A DNA stretch of 64,000 nucleotides, taken from the NCBI GenBank assembly GCA_047974375.1, contig JBKECF010000054.1:124001-188000 (forward strand), read 5' to 3'. The translations under genes were made by a program, and so were the position numbers. Origin of the DNA: JBKECF01 sp047974375. GTDB lineage: Bacteria; Bacillota; Clostridia; Lachnospirales; CAMZNU01. Of the stretch, positions 54,612 through 64,000 are shown in pieces. Numbering within the stretch: the stretch's first letter is position 1; every line of letters starts with the position of its first letter. The notes under the pieces were generated by a model. It worked only from the letters and a program-made list of their open reading frames with translations, did no database searches and was not told the origin of the DNA.

Positions 54612-55858
54612 TACTTCCTCCCAAAAAATTCTAAAATATTGTTAAATGAAACGGTTTCTTTTTCACCAGTTTCCATGTTTTTAATAACTAGCTCTTTATT
54701 TTTTATTTCTTCACTACCCACTATTGTAGAGAATTTGCTATTTAATTTATCTGCATATTTCATTTGAGCTTTTAAGCTCCTTCCGATTATGTCAGTTACT
54801 ACAGAAATACCACCATCTCGCAATGTTTTTGCCAATTCTATAACTTGGAAATCTGTATCCAAGCTTCCTATGTAAATATCTGTTTTTTTTCTTTCAAAAG
54901 TATCTAAATTTAAGTTTTTAAGTACAAGTGCTAAACGTTCTATTCCTATGGCTAAACCGATAGCTGGAGTAGCTGGACCGCCACATTCTTCCACTAGGTT
55001 ATTATACCTACCACCACCACATATAGTACCTTGAGCGCCTATGTCGTTACTTATAAACTCGAAGACTGTTTTTGTATAGTAGTCTAAACCACGGACTAAA
55101 CGGCTATCAATTTCATAATTAATACCTAGTATATCTAAACCTTTTAATACTTTTTCAAAATGGCTCTTACATTCTTCTCCTAATACATCAATAACCTGGG
55201 GTGCGTTCTTTAATATATTTTGGCAATCTGGATTTTTGCAATCTAATACACGTAATGGGTTTTTTTCATACCTATCTTGGCAAGTGGGACATAGTTGATC
55301 CTTTTTTAAGGATATGAAATTTTTCATTTCATTATTATATTTATTACGACATTCTTTATCTCCTAGGGAGTTGATTTTTAAAGTAAGATTTGTAATGCCT
55401 AGTTTATTAAGTAGGTCATTGGCTACAGAAATCACCTCTACATCAGCTAGGGGACTGTCTGTTCCGAAGTACTCTATACCAAATTGTGAGAATTCCCTAA
55501 AACGACCACTTTGCGGTTGTTCATATCTAAAACAGTTAATTGTATAGTAAAATTTTGTAGGTTGTGGGTTTGCATATATTTTACGTTCTAAAAAAGCACG
55601 AACCACACCGGCAGTGCCTTCAGGCTTCAGGGTCATACTTCTATTGCCCTTATCTTGGAAAGTATACATTTCTTTTTGTACAATGTCGGTTGTATCGCCA
55701 ACACCACGCTGAAATAGCTCTGTACTTTCAAAAGTTGGTGTTTTTATTTTGTTTAAACTATATGTATTGGCTATTTCTTCTATGTTTTTGTATATGTATT
55801 GGAAGATTTCCATTTGATCATCATATAAGTCATAGGTTCCTTTTGGAGCTTTTGCCAT
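54611..55858 (-). CDS. hisS: Histidyl-tRNA synthetase
   Basis: 415 residues. Class II: GTYDLYDDQ, motif 2 CFRYEQPQSGRFREFSQFGIE, histidine loops RGLDYYTKTVFEF and GGGRYNNLVEECGG. C-terminal anticodon domain about 325-415. The gene directly precedes aspS, a common Firmicutes pair. No T-box leader fits in the 20-bp gap before it. Confidence 0.98.
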   Translation of the reverse strand: MAKAPKGTYDLYDDQMEIFQYIYKNIEEIANTYSLNKIKTPTFESTELFQRGVGDTTDIVQKEMYTFQDKGNRSMTLKPEGTAGVVRAFLERKIYANPQPTKFYYTINCFRYEQPQSGRFREFSQFGIEYFGTDSPLADVEVISVANDLLNKLGITNLTLKINSLGDKECRNKYNNEMKNFISLKKDQLCPTCQDRYEKNPLRVLDCKNPDCQNILKNAPQVIDVLGEECKSHFEKVLKGLDILGINYEIDSRLVRGLDYYTKTVFEFISNDIGAQGTICGGGRYNNLVEECGGPATPAIGLAIGIERLALVLKNLNLDTFERKKTDIYIGSLDTDFQVIELAKTLRDGGISVVTDIIGRSLKAQMKYADKLNSKFSTIVGSEEIKNKELVIKNMETGEKETVSFNNILEFFGRK

Positions 55859-55878
55859 AATTTCCTCCTATATTTTAA

Positions 55879-57279
55879 TTATAAAAATAAATTCTCTTTT
55901 CTTATTATTTGTTCGTTAAATCTTTTTATATATTCTTCAACATTTTTAAAGTTGAAACATCTTTCTAATTTGTTAGTATCTAGAAAAACTCTCTTGGAAG
56001 TTGAGCCAGCTCCAAGACCGATAATTGACTGTTTATCTTCCATTATCTCCACATTGTATATACAGTGGTTATTTTTTCGAGAATACCCAACATTTTCATT
56101 ACAGCCTATTGTATTTTTTTGTCGATACATATAGTAGGGTTCAAGATTAATTTTTTTTGTATAAATTGAGCCTATTTTTAGCATTTCATCTATGGTTTTT
56201 ATATCTTCAAAATAGTTAGTGTTCTCTAAAGATAGATGACTACCACGTTTTATGGAAAGGGAATGTATAGTAATTGAATGAGGCTTAAGTTTGGTTATTT
56301 CTTCCATTGTTTTTTCAAAATCTTTCGCTGTTTCTTGTGGTAATCCAGCTATTAAGTCTATATTGATATTTTTAAAGCCCATAATATTGCCTAACTCGTA
56401 GCTTTTGCAAAAGTCATTATAATTGTGGTTTCTTCCAATTATCTTCAAGGTTTTATTGTGCACAGTTTGAGTATTAATTGAGATACGTGATACATTTTTA
56501 ATTATTTTAAGCTTTTCTTTAGTAATTGTATCTGGTCGGCCGCATTCAACGGTAAATTCTACAGTTTGTTTTAGGTCGATATATTTATAAATGCTTTCCA
56601 TTAATAAATATAGTTGATTTTCATTTAGGGAAGTAGGTGTACCACCACCAATGTATATAGTGTATGGACTAGGGAAGTTAATGCCGAACCATTTAATTTC
56701 TTCAATTAATTTTTCTAAATAAATATCAACAATTCCTTTTTTTTGGTATTTGCTTACTTCACAAGAAGTAAAAGTGCAATATTTACACTTACTGGGGCAA
56801 AAGGGTATACCAATGTAAAGGGAATTTAAATTAGGTGCTCTTTTACTTAAAATGTTATTTTCGGCTATGGCAACTTTATAGGCTAAATCAAATTTTTCTT
56901 CTGTAATGAAATAATCATTCATAATTATATTTTTTATATAGGAATATTCATTTGGAAAAAAAGAGCCTATAAATTTTGCAGGCCTAATACCTGTAAGCAT
57001 ACCCCATTTAGGCATATACCCTGTATAGCTTTGTAATAAAAGAAAAAGGGATTTTTTAATTGAGTATTTTAAATCTTTAATTTCTTCGCTATGCCTAGCA
57101 ATTAAATCTCCGTTTTTATATAAGTTAGAAAGTATAAAGTTATTATTCTTTATACTTTCTATTATAAAACCTTCTTCCTTGGTATTAAAAACCTCTATAA
57201 AGCTTTCTTTAGGGTAGAATATTTGGGAGGTAGTCTGTAAAATATACCTTTCACTATGGCCTTTTATAATATATTTCAT
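55879..57279 (-). CDS. hemZ: HemZ-like radical SAM protein (coproporphyrinogen dehydrogenase family)
   Basis: 466 residues. Radical SAM motif CPSKCKYC (C161, C165, C168), GGGTPTSLNENQL next to it; HemZ-specific N-terminal region with MPKWGMLTGIRPAKFIGSFF. Annotated as oxygen-independent coproporphyrinogen III oxidase, but in clostridia lacking heme synthesis its true substrate is unclear. Sits in the rel-aspS operon as in many Lachnospiraceae. Confidence 0.9.
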   Translation of the reverse strand: MKYIIKGHSERYILQTTSQIFYPKESFIEVFNTKEEGFIIESIKNNNFILSNLYKNGDLIARHSEEIKDLKYSIKKSLFLLLQSYTGYMPKWGMLTGIRPAKFIGSFFPNEYSYIKNIIMNDYFITEEKFDLAYKVAIAENNILSKRAPNLNSLYIGIPFCPSKCKYCTFTSCEVSKYQKKGIVDIYLEKLIEEIKWFGINFPSPYTIYIGGGTPTSLNENQLYLLMESIYKYIDLKQTVEFTVECGRPDTITKEKLKIIKNVSRISINTQTVHNKTLKIIGRNHNYNDFCKSYELGNIMGFKNINIDLIAGLPQETAKDFEKTMEEITKLKPHSITIHSLSIKRGSHLSLENTNYFEDIKTIDEMLKIGSIYTKKINLEPYYMYRQKNTIGCNENVGYSRKNNHCIYNVEIMEDKQSIIGLGAGSTSKRVFLDTNKLERCFNFKNVEEYIKRFNEQIIRKENLFL

Positions 57280-57290
57280 TTATCTTCTTT

Positions 57291-57917
57291 CTAGTGTATA
57301 AAGTAGGGATTAACTCGCTTCTCTTTACCTACTGTTGTAGATGCTCCATGACCAGGGTGAATAATTGTGTCATCTGGCAAGGTTAATTGCTTTTCTTTTA
57401 TGTTCTTGATAAAAACTTGACTATTTCCATTATGGAAATCTGTCCTGCCAATAGAACGATTAAAAAGTGTGTCTCCAGAAAAAAGTGATTTGTCTGCCTC
57501 AAAGTAGTAGCTGACAGAGCCAGGAGTATGCTCCCCAATAAATTGAGTTTTTATGGAATAACCATTGATACTTAGCGTTTCATCATTTTGAAAATAAACA
57601 TCTGCTTTGGGTGCAATACTGGATGTATACTTTTTAGAAAAATTCATTTCAGCATTTTCTAAAATTTCCTTTTCATTTATATTGGCATAAATAGGAGCAT
57701 TTGTTAATTCTTTTAAGGCTGGCACACCTAGTATATGGTCAAAATGTCCGTGAGTTAATAAAATAGCAATAACATTTAGATCATTACTTTTTACATAATT
57801 TAATACCTCGCCGTCCATATCTCCTGGGTCAATAACAAAGGCTTCTTTAGTGTCTTCGTTAAAAATTATACTTGAATTTTCTTGCATTTCTGTAACGGAT
57901 ATAACATTTGTTTTCAT
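57291..57917 (-). CDS. Metallo-beta-lactamase-fold hydrolase (glyoxalase II-like)
   Basis: 208 residues. Metal motif THGHFDHILG, then GEHTPGSVSYYF, SGDTLFNRSIGRTDF and the final HPGHGASTTVGKEKRVNPY. Family splits thioesters such as S-lactoylglutathione; in this thiol background substrate is unknown. In the usual place between rel and hemZ. Confidence 0.88.
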   Translation of the reverse strand: MKTNVISVTEMQENSSIIFNEDTKEAFVIDPGDMDGEVLNYVKSNDLNVIAILLTHGHFDHILGVPALKELTNAPIYANINEKEILENAEMNFSKKYTSSIAPKADVYFQNDETLSINGYSIKTQFIGEHTPGSVSYYFEADKSLFSGDTLFNRSIGRTDFHNGNSQVFIKNIKEKQLTLPDDTIIHPGHGASTTVGKEKRVNPYFIH

Positions 57918-57929
57918 AAATCCTCCTGT

Positions 57930-60119
57930 TTATAGTCTTGTTACCTCGCCAATATTCCGTGAATTTGAAAGTTTTTTTATAATACTATCTAGTTCATCTC
58001 TTGAATGTACTTTTAATTCTATATTAATAAGTGCTGTTTCCTTATGACTTCTTATACTTAAATTTTCTGTTTGTATTTTTTCGTCTAACAATAATTTACT
58101 TACTTGAAGTATAAGTCCGTTGTAATTTGTTGCTGTTACTTGAATAATACAGCCATAAGTTTTGCTTGTAGACTCTGGCCAATGGGCATCAAGTACCCTA
58201 GGTATATCGTATTCGCATAAATTTTTTATATTATTGCAATTAGTACGGTGAACAATTATACCTCTTCCACGAGTTGTAAAGCTAACAATGTCGTCACCAA
58301 AAATAGGGTGGCAACAGCCTGCAAAGGAGGCTTTTGTATAGCCAAGGCCATCTATTATAACACCAGCATCGTAATTTTTTGAATCCGGCTTTTTAATGAT
58401 TTTTTCTTTTATTTCATTTAATGTAGCTAATTTATCTTTTTCTAAAATTTCTTTGTGGTGATCTCTTTTATAACATTCAATTAATTTATTTACTACATAG
58501 CCTTCTTTAATGCCATTATGTCCAACAGCTGCACAAAGGGTATTGAAGTCCTTGAAGTTGTATTTTTCTGCTACAAAGGTTTCGGAGCCTCTGTAAATTA
58601 CTTCAGATGGTACATATCCTTTTTTCTTAATCTCACGGTCAATAATTTCCTTACCTTTTATAACATTTTCTTCCTTATTCATAGACTTAAACCATTGGTT
58701 TATTTTTGTCTTTGCAGAAGAAGTTTTAACTAGTTTTAACCAATCCAAACTAGGTCCTAAGGAATTTTTAGAAGTTAGTATTTCAACTCTATCGGAGTTT
58801 TGGAGTATATAATCGTAAGGTACTATTTTACCATTTACTTTGGCACTAATCATTTTATTGCCAACTTCGGTGTGAATGCTGTAGGCAAAGTCTATAGGTG
58901 TTGAACCGTTTACTAAGTTAATAATGGCGCCAGCAGGAGTATAACAATATACACGGTCTGCATATGGGTTTAAGTCCCCTTTAATTGTTGTAACAAACTC
59001 GTGGTTATCTTCTATGTCTTTTTGAATTTCCAAAATATTTTGTAACCATGCAGAGGAGTCGTTTTTAGTCGATGTACTATTTTGTTTATATTTCCAATGG
59101 GCTGCTACACCATTTTCTGCTACACGGTGCATTTCGTAAGTCCTTATTTGAATTTCAAAAAAATTACCACCTGGTCCAATTAAGGTATTGTGCAATGAGC
59201 GATATTTATTTTCTTTTGGGGATGAAATATAATCTTTAAATCGGTTGTTTACTGGGGTAAATGTATTATTAACAATACCAAAAACCATATAGCAATCGTC
59301 TATAGTATCTACCAAAACCCTTATGGCGAATAGGTCGTTTATTTCATAAAATTGTTTATTTTTGGATCTCATTTTTTTATATATGCTATAAAAGTGTTTA
59401 GAACGACCAGAAATATTGAAGTTAGATATACTTTTTTTAAGTTTAGCGCTTACTTCTTCTGTAATAGCGCTTATAAACTCTTGGCGTTCGGATTGTTTGA
59501 ATTTTATTTCATCTTCAATTTTTTTGAATTCTTCTGGTTCTAAATATTTAAAAGCTAGGTCTTCCATTTCGTATCGTATTTTAAAAATACCAAGTTTATG
59601 TGCAATTGGTGCGTATATGTCCATGGTTTCTTGAGCTTTTTCAATTTGTTTTTTGCGAGGCATAAATTCTAGAGTACGCATATTATGTAGTCTATCGGCT
59701 ATTTTAATTAAAATAACACGTATGTCTTTTGCCATGGCAAAAAACATTTTTCTGTAATTTTCTGCCTGCATATCTTCTTTATCTGAGTATGGAAGTTTAT
59801 CTAATTTAGTAACGCCATCAACAATTTTAGCTATATCTTCGGAAAATAATTTACTTATACTATCATATGTGTATTTAGTATCTTCTATAACATCGTGGAG
59901 TATGCCTCCTACTATAGACTCAATATCTAACTCTAAGTCTGCAAGAATAAGAGCAACTTCTATGGGATGGATTATATATGGTTCTCCCGATTTCCTGATT
60001 TGTAATCCATGAGCACTAACTGCTAGGTCATATGCTTTTTGTATTATTTCCAAATTAGGATTTGGATGATAGCTTTTTATTTTAATTAAAAGTTGTTGGA
60101 ACTTTTCTTCGTAGGACAT
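57930..60119 (-). CDS. rel: Bifunctional (p)ppGpp synthetase/hydrolase Rel
   Basis: 729 residues from ATG 60119, which has AAGGAGGTGTTAAT; an upstream in-frame ATG adds 15 residues but lacks a site. HD hydrolase domain with HDVIED at 75-80 intact; synthetase domain about 230-345 (GRSKHFYSIYKKM, YRSLHNTLIGPGG); TGS domain (YCYTPAGAIINLVNGSTPIDFAYSIHTEVG); zinc-finger-like and ACT domains at the C-terminus. Master of the stringent response. Leads the operon with MBL, hemZ, hisS, aspS. Confidence 0.96.
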   Translation of the reverse strand: MSYEEKFQQLLIKIKSYHPNPNLEIIQKAYDLAVSAHGLQIRKSGEPYIIHPIEVALILADLELDIESIVGGILHDVIEDTKYTYDSISKLFSEDIAKIVDGVTKLDKLPYSDKEDMQAENYRKMFFAMAKDIRVILIKIADRLHNMRTLEFMPRKKQIEKAQETMDIYAPIAHKLGIFKIRYEMEDLAFKYLEPEEFKKIEDEIKFKQSERQEFISAITEEVSAKLKKSISNFNISGRSKHFYSIYKKMRSKNKQFYEINDLFAIRVLVDTIDDCYMVFGIVNNTFTPVNNRFKDYISSPKENKYRSLHNTLIGPGGNFFEIQIRTYEMHRVAENGVAAHWKYKQNSTSTKNDSSAWLQNILEIQKDIEDNHEFVTTIKGDLNPYADRVYCYTPAGAIINLVNGSTPIDFAYSIHTEVGNKMISAKVNGKIVPYDYILQNSDRVEILTSKNSLGPSLDWLKLVKTSSAKTKINQWFKSMNKEENVIKGKEIIDREIKKKGYVPSEVIYRGSETFVAEKYNFKDFNTLCAAVGHNGIKEGYVVNKLIECYKRDHHKEILEKDKLATLNEIKEKIIKKPDSKNYDAGVIIDGLGYTKASFAGCCHPIFGDDIVSFTTRGRGIIVHRTNCNNIKNLCEYDIPRVLDAHWPESTSKTYGCIIQVTATNYNGLILQVSKLLLDEKIQTENLSIRSHKETALINIELKVHSRDELDSIIKKLSNSRNIGEVTRL

Positions 60120-60295
60120 ATTAACACCTCCTTGCGTGTAAAATTTTAATATTTGTAAGTTCATTATTTTTTGAGTTGCATAATTTTTTTATAATACGAC
60201 TATTATAACTTATTTATTGTAATATGTACAAATTCTTTTGATTTTTTTAGTTAAAAGTTTCTTGTGCTTTTTTTAAAATATTTTGTACAAAAAAA

Positions 60296-60323
60296 GAACT
60301 CAAAGAGATATCTCCATGAGTTC
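60296..60323 (-). terminator. Terminator after ytfJ
   Basis: GAACTCA (60296-60302) pairs with TGAGTTC (60317-60323), plus inner pairing; on the minus strand a run of seven U follows. The gap 60120-60295 is AT-rich and should hold the rel promoter. Confidence 0.75.
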
Positions 60324-60331
60324 TAAATTTT

Positions 60332-60754
60332 TTATAAAGTAGTTGAGTCGCTAGAAGTTTCTGCTTCTTCTGTTTTAGTAGTTTCTTCAGTTTCTTCTTT
60401 TGTACCAATATTAAATTTTTGTAAGATGCTTGGCACCATGTCAATTATTTTATTAATGCTATCTTGGTCTTTTACATTAACTAGTTGAACGTTTCCGCTA
60501 TTAATAACTAGAATTGCAGAAGGTGTTATTTTAGCACCTAAACCACCACCAACAGAGTTGGACTTTCCATTTTTTTCTTCTTTTGTATCTATAGAGTCGC
60601 CAGCGCCAGCACCAACGCCAACCATTACATCTACAAGCGGTACAATTATTACGCCGTCTATAGTTATAGGCTCGCCTACAACAGTTTTAGAAGATACAAA
60701 ACTTTCCATTTTAGATAATAGTACACCTAAGCTTTCATTAAATTCATTTGCCAT
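60332..60754 (-). CDS. ytfJ: GerW family sporulation protein YtfJ
   Basis: 140 residues from the ATG at 60754 (AAGGAATGGTGAG before). GerW family: GEPITIDGVIIVPLVDVMVGVGAGAG, then a Gly-rich segment and GAKITPSAILVINSGNVQLV. Required for proper germination in Bacillus. The C-terminus is a Glu/Thr-rich tail. Follows ytfI 9-20 bases away, the standard pair; evidence that the organism forms spores. Confidence 0.92.
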   Translation of the reverse strand: MANEFNESLGVLLSKMESFVSSKTVVGEPITIDGVIIVPLVDVMVGVGAGAGDSIDTKEEKNGKSNSVGGGLGAKITPSAILVINSGNVQLVNVKDQDSINKIIDMVPSILQKFNIGTKEETEETTKTEEAETSSDSTTL

Positions 60755-60771
60755 ACTCACCATTCCTTAAT

Positions 60772-61461
60772 TTAGTTAAATAATTTTTTTCTGTTTTTAA
60801 TTATATATTTAAATGCCCAAAAGAATTCCTTAAGTAGCTGCCATAAGGTGAAGTTACCATTTATGTTAATTTCACCTTTAGCAACTTTTTCTTCGAAATT
60901 TCCTTTTAGGTAAATATTTTTATTTTTGGCACCATTATATGCCCATACTGCACCAACTATTTGCCCTGTAGTTGCTGGATTATCTAATCCTAATTCACCG
61001 TTTATATATAAATAGTTGGGTAAAATTCTATTTAATAAGTTTTTTACTGTAGTAAATACTTTTTTAATAAAGTATTTATCTTTTAACAAGTAGGAAACAG
61101 GATTTTTCTTTTTCTTTTTTTTCTTAACTTTCTTACTTTGAACTTGCTTTTTTTTCTTTTTCTTTTTTTCCTTAGGTTTTTTATTTTTATCCTTAAAATT
61201 AATTTTATAAAAAAATATTTTTATAAAAGAATTTACTGAACCGTTGTCGTAAAGAAAGTGGAACTTTAGGGCGTTGCAAAACCAATGGATGTCTACACTT
61301 GCTTTAGCCTCTTTTAAAGCGAAATTGTGTGTATCTTTTTTTCCTTCTATAGTGTAAGTAAAGTTTGAAAATAATACTACTAGTAAAAGTAAAAGTATAA
61401 TAGCTAGTAAAGCGAGGATGATAAATAATAGTATTTTTAAAACTAACAAAAAAATTGCCAT
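60772..61461 (-). CDS. ytfI: DUF2953 protein YtfI
   Basis: 229 residues from ATG 61461 (GAGGTGAGT before). One N-terminal helix (about 3-35), a beta-like region with DIHWFCNALKFHFLYDNG, then an extreme Lys tract (two runs of seven or more Lys) and a DUF2953 C-terminal domain ending FNGNFTLW-like. Membrane partner of YtfJ in sporulating Firmicutes; function unknown. The Lys tract may be low-complexity expansion. Confidence 0.88.
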   Translation of the reverse strand: MAIFLLVLKILLFIILALLAIILLLLLVVLFSNFTYTIEGKKDTHNFALKEAKASVDIHWFCNALKFHFLYDNGSVNSFIKIFFYKINFKDKNKKPKEKKKKKKKQVQSKKVKKKKKKKNPVSYLLKDKYFIKKVFTTVKNLLNRILPNYLYINGELGLDNPATTGQIVGAVWAYNGAKNKNIYLKGNFEEKVAKGEININGNFTLWQLLKEFFWAFKYIIKNRKKLFN

Positions 61462-61475
61462 ACTCACCTCGATAA

Positions 61476-61775
61476 TTAAAAATAATATTCCTTTATATTT
61501 TCTAAACCTTTAGGTAAAAAATTTTCGAAAATTTTCTTTACATGGAGGAAGCATGCTTTTTTACTTGTTAGTATAGCTATTATTTTATAATCCTCTAAAT
61601 TATGTCTTTTTCTAAAAAAGTAGTAGGAGTCCATAATTTCAAATAAATTATTGCTTTTTAAATTAACAAGAATAATATACATGCCTGCAACAGGCTTGTT
61701 GTTTTTTAATTTTTCTATATCATTTTTTCTTAATTTAGCTTTGGTGCTAATATAAATATTTTTAGAAAAAATCAT
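61476..61775 (-). CDS. Hypothetical protein
   Basis: 99 residues, no membrane segment, basic. MIFSKNIYISTKAKLRKNDIEKLK at the start, then a mixed alpha/beta pattern (VAGMYIILVNLKSNNLFEIM). Not recognised. Placed between addA and ytfI on the same strand with small gaps, so probably expressed with one of them. Confidence 0.6.
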   Translation of the reverse strand: MIFSKNIYISTKAKLRKNDIEKLKNNKPVAGMYIILVNLKSNNLFEIMDSYYFFRKRHNLEDYKIIAILTSKKACFLHVKKIFENFLPKGLENIKEYYF

Positions 61776-61854
61776 TGCTACCTCTCATAAATGTTTGTTT
61801 GTTGTTTTATACATATTTTTCATGTATAAGACTATATTAATATGAACTTGCAAT

Positions 61855-64000
61855 TTATTCAAGGATTAATATTTCGTTTTTATGAAAAAGATACAAAGCG
61901 ACTTCTTTAACTTTTTTATTTGTACTGGATTCTAAAGCTTTTTTATATAGCTCTAGTTGTAGGCTATATTTATCTATTAGTTCTTTTTTATTATTGTAAA
62001 AGTCAGTTTTGTAGTCAACTACAACGTATTGGTCATCTTCAAGAAAAACGCAGTCTATAGTGCCATGTAGCAAAGCATTACTATTAGTTTCTATATTGTA
62101 TAAGTCCTTGTATTCCATAGACATAGCAAAGGAAACTTCTTTTTTTACTTCTGTAGATTGGGAAATTCTTTTGCCCAAGGGACTATTTACATAAGAAAGA
62201 ATTTTTTTAGTGTTAATATATTCTAAATACTCTTTTTTTAGCAAAAGTTTATTTGACAGTTCATCTATTAATTTTTTTATAAGCACTTCTGAGGTATGTG
62301 TATCTTCTTTTATATTTTCTAAAACCTTGTGAAATGCAATTCCAATTTCTGTGGCTTTAGGAGCTTTTTTTTCATTACCATAATATATGTCAGGTAGTAG
62401 AGTTGTCTTTTCTCTGTATTTTTCAAAAATATTATTTATATTTTCGTAATGTTTACGTTTTATTTCACTAATGGTTATAACTGAGTTCAGGGTTGTATCA
62501 ATTTGATTTCCATAGGACCAGTTTATATTATTATTTAGGTCTATATTTTCTATGGTATTTAGCGTATTTTCTGTTTTTTCTATGTCAAAATCTTCGTACT
62601 CTTGTATTGTAAAATTTACATTGTAGTTATATATTTCTTGGCTGCCCTTACTTAGTATTGCATGGTTAGCTCTAAAATTATCCACAGTTTTATGCTTAAG
62701 TATGCAGGGCATGAGGAAATCCATATAGGATTTTGCATTTTCTAAATAATCCGCATCTATTTCATTTTCTCCAAAAGTATATTTTTCCCAAGGCTCTTTT
62801 TCCTCATTGTAAGTTCCAGTAAAGATTAGTTTTTCTTTTGCTCTTGTCATTGCTACATATAACAAACGCATTTCCTCGGCTATCATTTCCTTTTTAATTT
62901 CATTGGCAACAAATGCTTTTGGTAATGGATTTGTTACTACTCGTGTTTCAGGGTCAAAATTTTTAAAGAAAAAACCATACTTATCATGTTTAGTTAAACT
63001 AGAATTTTTATCAGTAAAGTTAAATCTTTTTTGTATTTGGGATAAAAATACTATAGGGTACTCCAGTCCTTTGCTACGATGAACAGTGGTAATAGTCACC
63101 ATGTCGTTGCTTGTGCCGGTAAAGGAGTTTAAAGAAATTTCGGATTTTTTTAAACGCTCAATATATTTTAAAAAACTGAATAAACCTGCTAAATATGTTT
63201 TTTCGTATTCAACTGCTTTTTCTTTTAATAGCAAAAGATTGCCAACTCTTATTTCTCTATCATCTAAAACATTCATAAAGCTAACTATGTTTGTATCCTC
63301 ATAGATTGTACCAATTAGTTTGCTAACCTTTGTGTTTTTTGCCTGTTTTTTCCAGATATTTAGGTTATTTAAAAGTTTTTTAATTTTTTTACTAGTTGGG
63401 TTCTTATTTTCCTCTATGTACATAAGGATTTTTTCGTAAAAAAAGTCTTGTTTTATGGAAGAAATGTTTAAAAGTTCTTCAGATGTAACGCCGTATAAAG
63501 GTGAACGAAGAACGGTTAAAATATGTAGGTCTTGCATGCTATTATCTATTATTTGTAAAATAGAAACCATAAGGCCTACTTCATAAGTGTCAAAAAAGCT
63601 AATTTTATTTAAGGCAAATGCAGGAATGTTCATTTTTTTGAAGATATCTATAAAAGTGTTTATATGTGTCATACTTCTTAGGAGTATGGTAATATCTCCA
63701 TATTTAATAGGTGAACCATCAGATAAATTCGAGTTAATAAGCTTTTTTATTCTTTCGCCTATTATTTTACACTCTACTTCTATAGGAGGTTCATCTTTGT
63801 ATTTTCCTAATAATATTTCGATGGCATCTGTTTCTTTTATTTCCTCTTCTGCAATGGCTTTTAATTTCACATCACTGTTATAATCAATATTGCCTGTTTC
63901 AGCTGACATAATTTGTTCAAATATAAAGTTTGTACCATTTAGAATTATGTCTTTACTTCGGAAGTTGTTAGAAAGATTTATTACTACTTCCTTTATGTTG
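61855..64000 (-). CDS. addA: ATP-dependent helicase/nuclease subunit A (AddA), 5' part beyond the right edge
   Basis: Open through the edge; 715 codons visible of about 1200. Contains the NFRS motif IVa near the edge (VINLSNNFRSKDIILNGTN), the motif V/VI helicase part (TTVHRSKGLEYPIVFL, EEMRLLYVAMTRAKEKLIF) and a C-terminal RecB-type nuclease (GTIDCVFLEDD, VVVDYKTD). AddAB resects double-strand breaks. The ATG at 63909 is internal; the frame clearly continues upstream. addB is not in the window. Confidence 0.95.
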   Translation of the reverse strand, partial: NIKEVVINLSNNFRSKDIILNGTNFIFEQIMSAETGNIDYNSDVKLKAIAEEEIKETDAIEILLGKYKDEPPIEVECKIIGERIKKLINSNLSDGSPIKYGDITILLRSMTHINTFIDIFKKMNIPAFALNKISFFDTYEVGLMVSILQIIDNSMQDLHILTVLRSPLYGVTSEELLNISSIKQDFFYEKILMYIEENKNPTSKKIKKLLNNLNIWKKQAKNTKVSKLIGTIYEDTNIVSFMNVLDDREIRVGNLLLLKEKAVEYEKTYLAGLFSFLKYIERLKKSEISLNSFTGTSNDMVTITTVHRSKGLEYPIVFLSQIQKRFNFTDKNSSLTKHDKYGFFFKNFDPETRVVTNPLPKAFVANEIKKEMIAEEMRLLYVAMTRAKEKLIFTGTYNEEKEPWEKYTFGENEIDADYLENAKSYMDFLMPCILKHKTVDNFRANHAILSKGSQEIYNYNVNFTIQEYEDFDIEKTENTLNTIENIDLNNNINWSYGNQIDTTLNSVITISEIKRKHYENINNIFEKYREKTTLLPDIYYGNEKKAPKATEIGIAFHKVLENIKEDTHTSEVLIKKLIDELSNKLLLKKEYLEYINTKKILSYVNSPLGKRISQSTEVKKEVSFAMSMEYKDLYNIETNSNALLHGTIDCVFLEDDQYVVVDYKTDFYNNKKELIDKYSLQLELYKKALESSTNKKVKEVALYLFHKNEILILE

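Noticed and set aside
60120..60164. 15-residue extension of Rel
   Set aside because: The AAGGAGG site lies directly before the ATG at 60119, inside the extension.
1..64000. CRISPR array, tRNA or rRNA genes, prophage
   Set aside because: No regular repeat-spacer pattern, cloverleaf-like GC-rich stretch, rRNA sequence or phage structural gene was seen by reading.

Overview
The window is AT-rich DNA with Firmicutes-style AGGAGG ribosome binding sites, sigma-A type promoters and many U-tailed hairpin terminators. The gene content (YtfI/YtfJ sporulation pair, a TIGR01906 membrane protein, HemZ, bifunctional Rel, LexA, AddA, a EutV/EutW-controlled ethanolamine operon, GHKL-type quorum kinase) points to an endospore-forming Clostridia, probably Lachnospirales-like and gut-associated. 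Species cannot be assigned from the sequence alone.

Layout. (1) 1-7.4 kb: an edge-truncated unknown gene, MntP, then a tight translation/replication operon: a ribosomal-protection-type GTPase fused to a NYN nuclease domain, priA, def and fmt. (2) 7.4-8.6 kb: rplM-rpsI facing the other way, with a perfect two-way terminator between the operons. (3) 8.6-11.9 kb: selenium handling, with a DUF1858 protein and a cysteine desulfurase diverging from selD-yedF-DUF3343. (4) 11.9-16.3 kb: a type IV pilus block (pilT, pilC, four pilin-like genes), then an EamA permease. (5) 17.2-20.1 kb: a decayed class II bacteriocin / quorum-sensing locus. It keeps a double 9-bp LytTR operator, but the precursor has a stop at the Gly-Gly site and a frameshift, the regulator is short, and the kinase has lost its start and frame. 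(6) 20.1-29.7 kb, minus strand: a glycan locus with M81 metallopeptidase, CutC, AraC-type regulator, LplA-like binding protein, two permeases and a GH29 alpha-L-fucosidase.

(7) 29.8-32.8 kb: typA, a DUF6440-like gene and a frameshifted secreted Ala/Gly-rich protein. (8) 33.0-44.6 kb, minus strand: ethanolamine utilization, eutV-eutW then eutL-H-Q-S-P-A-B-C-E-M-T. A two-hairpin EutV antitermination site overlaps the terminator after eutW, and there is an attenuator in the eutV leader. EutA, EutB, EutC and EutT serve the B12-dependent lyase, EutE oxidises acetaldehyde, and EutS/L/M form shell. No eutN, eutD or eutG is present here. (9) 44.7-51.2 kb: a TIGR01906 membrane protein, then an ArsR-like regulator diverging from a sugar ABC importer (binding protein, two permeases) and a sulfatase, with three inverted repeats around the importer promoter. 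(10) 49.6-52.8 kb: two inverted copies of a structured repeat flank the sulfatase-lexA segment (a third partial copy is at 8.5 kb), next to remnants of a small secreted protein. (11) 52.8-64 kb, minus strand: rel, a metallo-beta-lactamase-fold hydrolase, hemZ, hisS and aspS; then ytfI/ytfJ, a small unknown gene and the 3' part of addA, which runs off the right edge.

Both sugar importers lack an ATPase and presumably borrow a shared one. Every broken gene lies in an accessory toxin, bacteriocin or secreted-protein locus; no housekeeping gene shows a frameshift. That favours real decay (or on/off switching) over random sequencing error.
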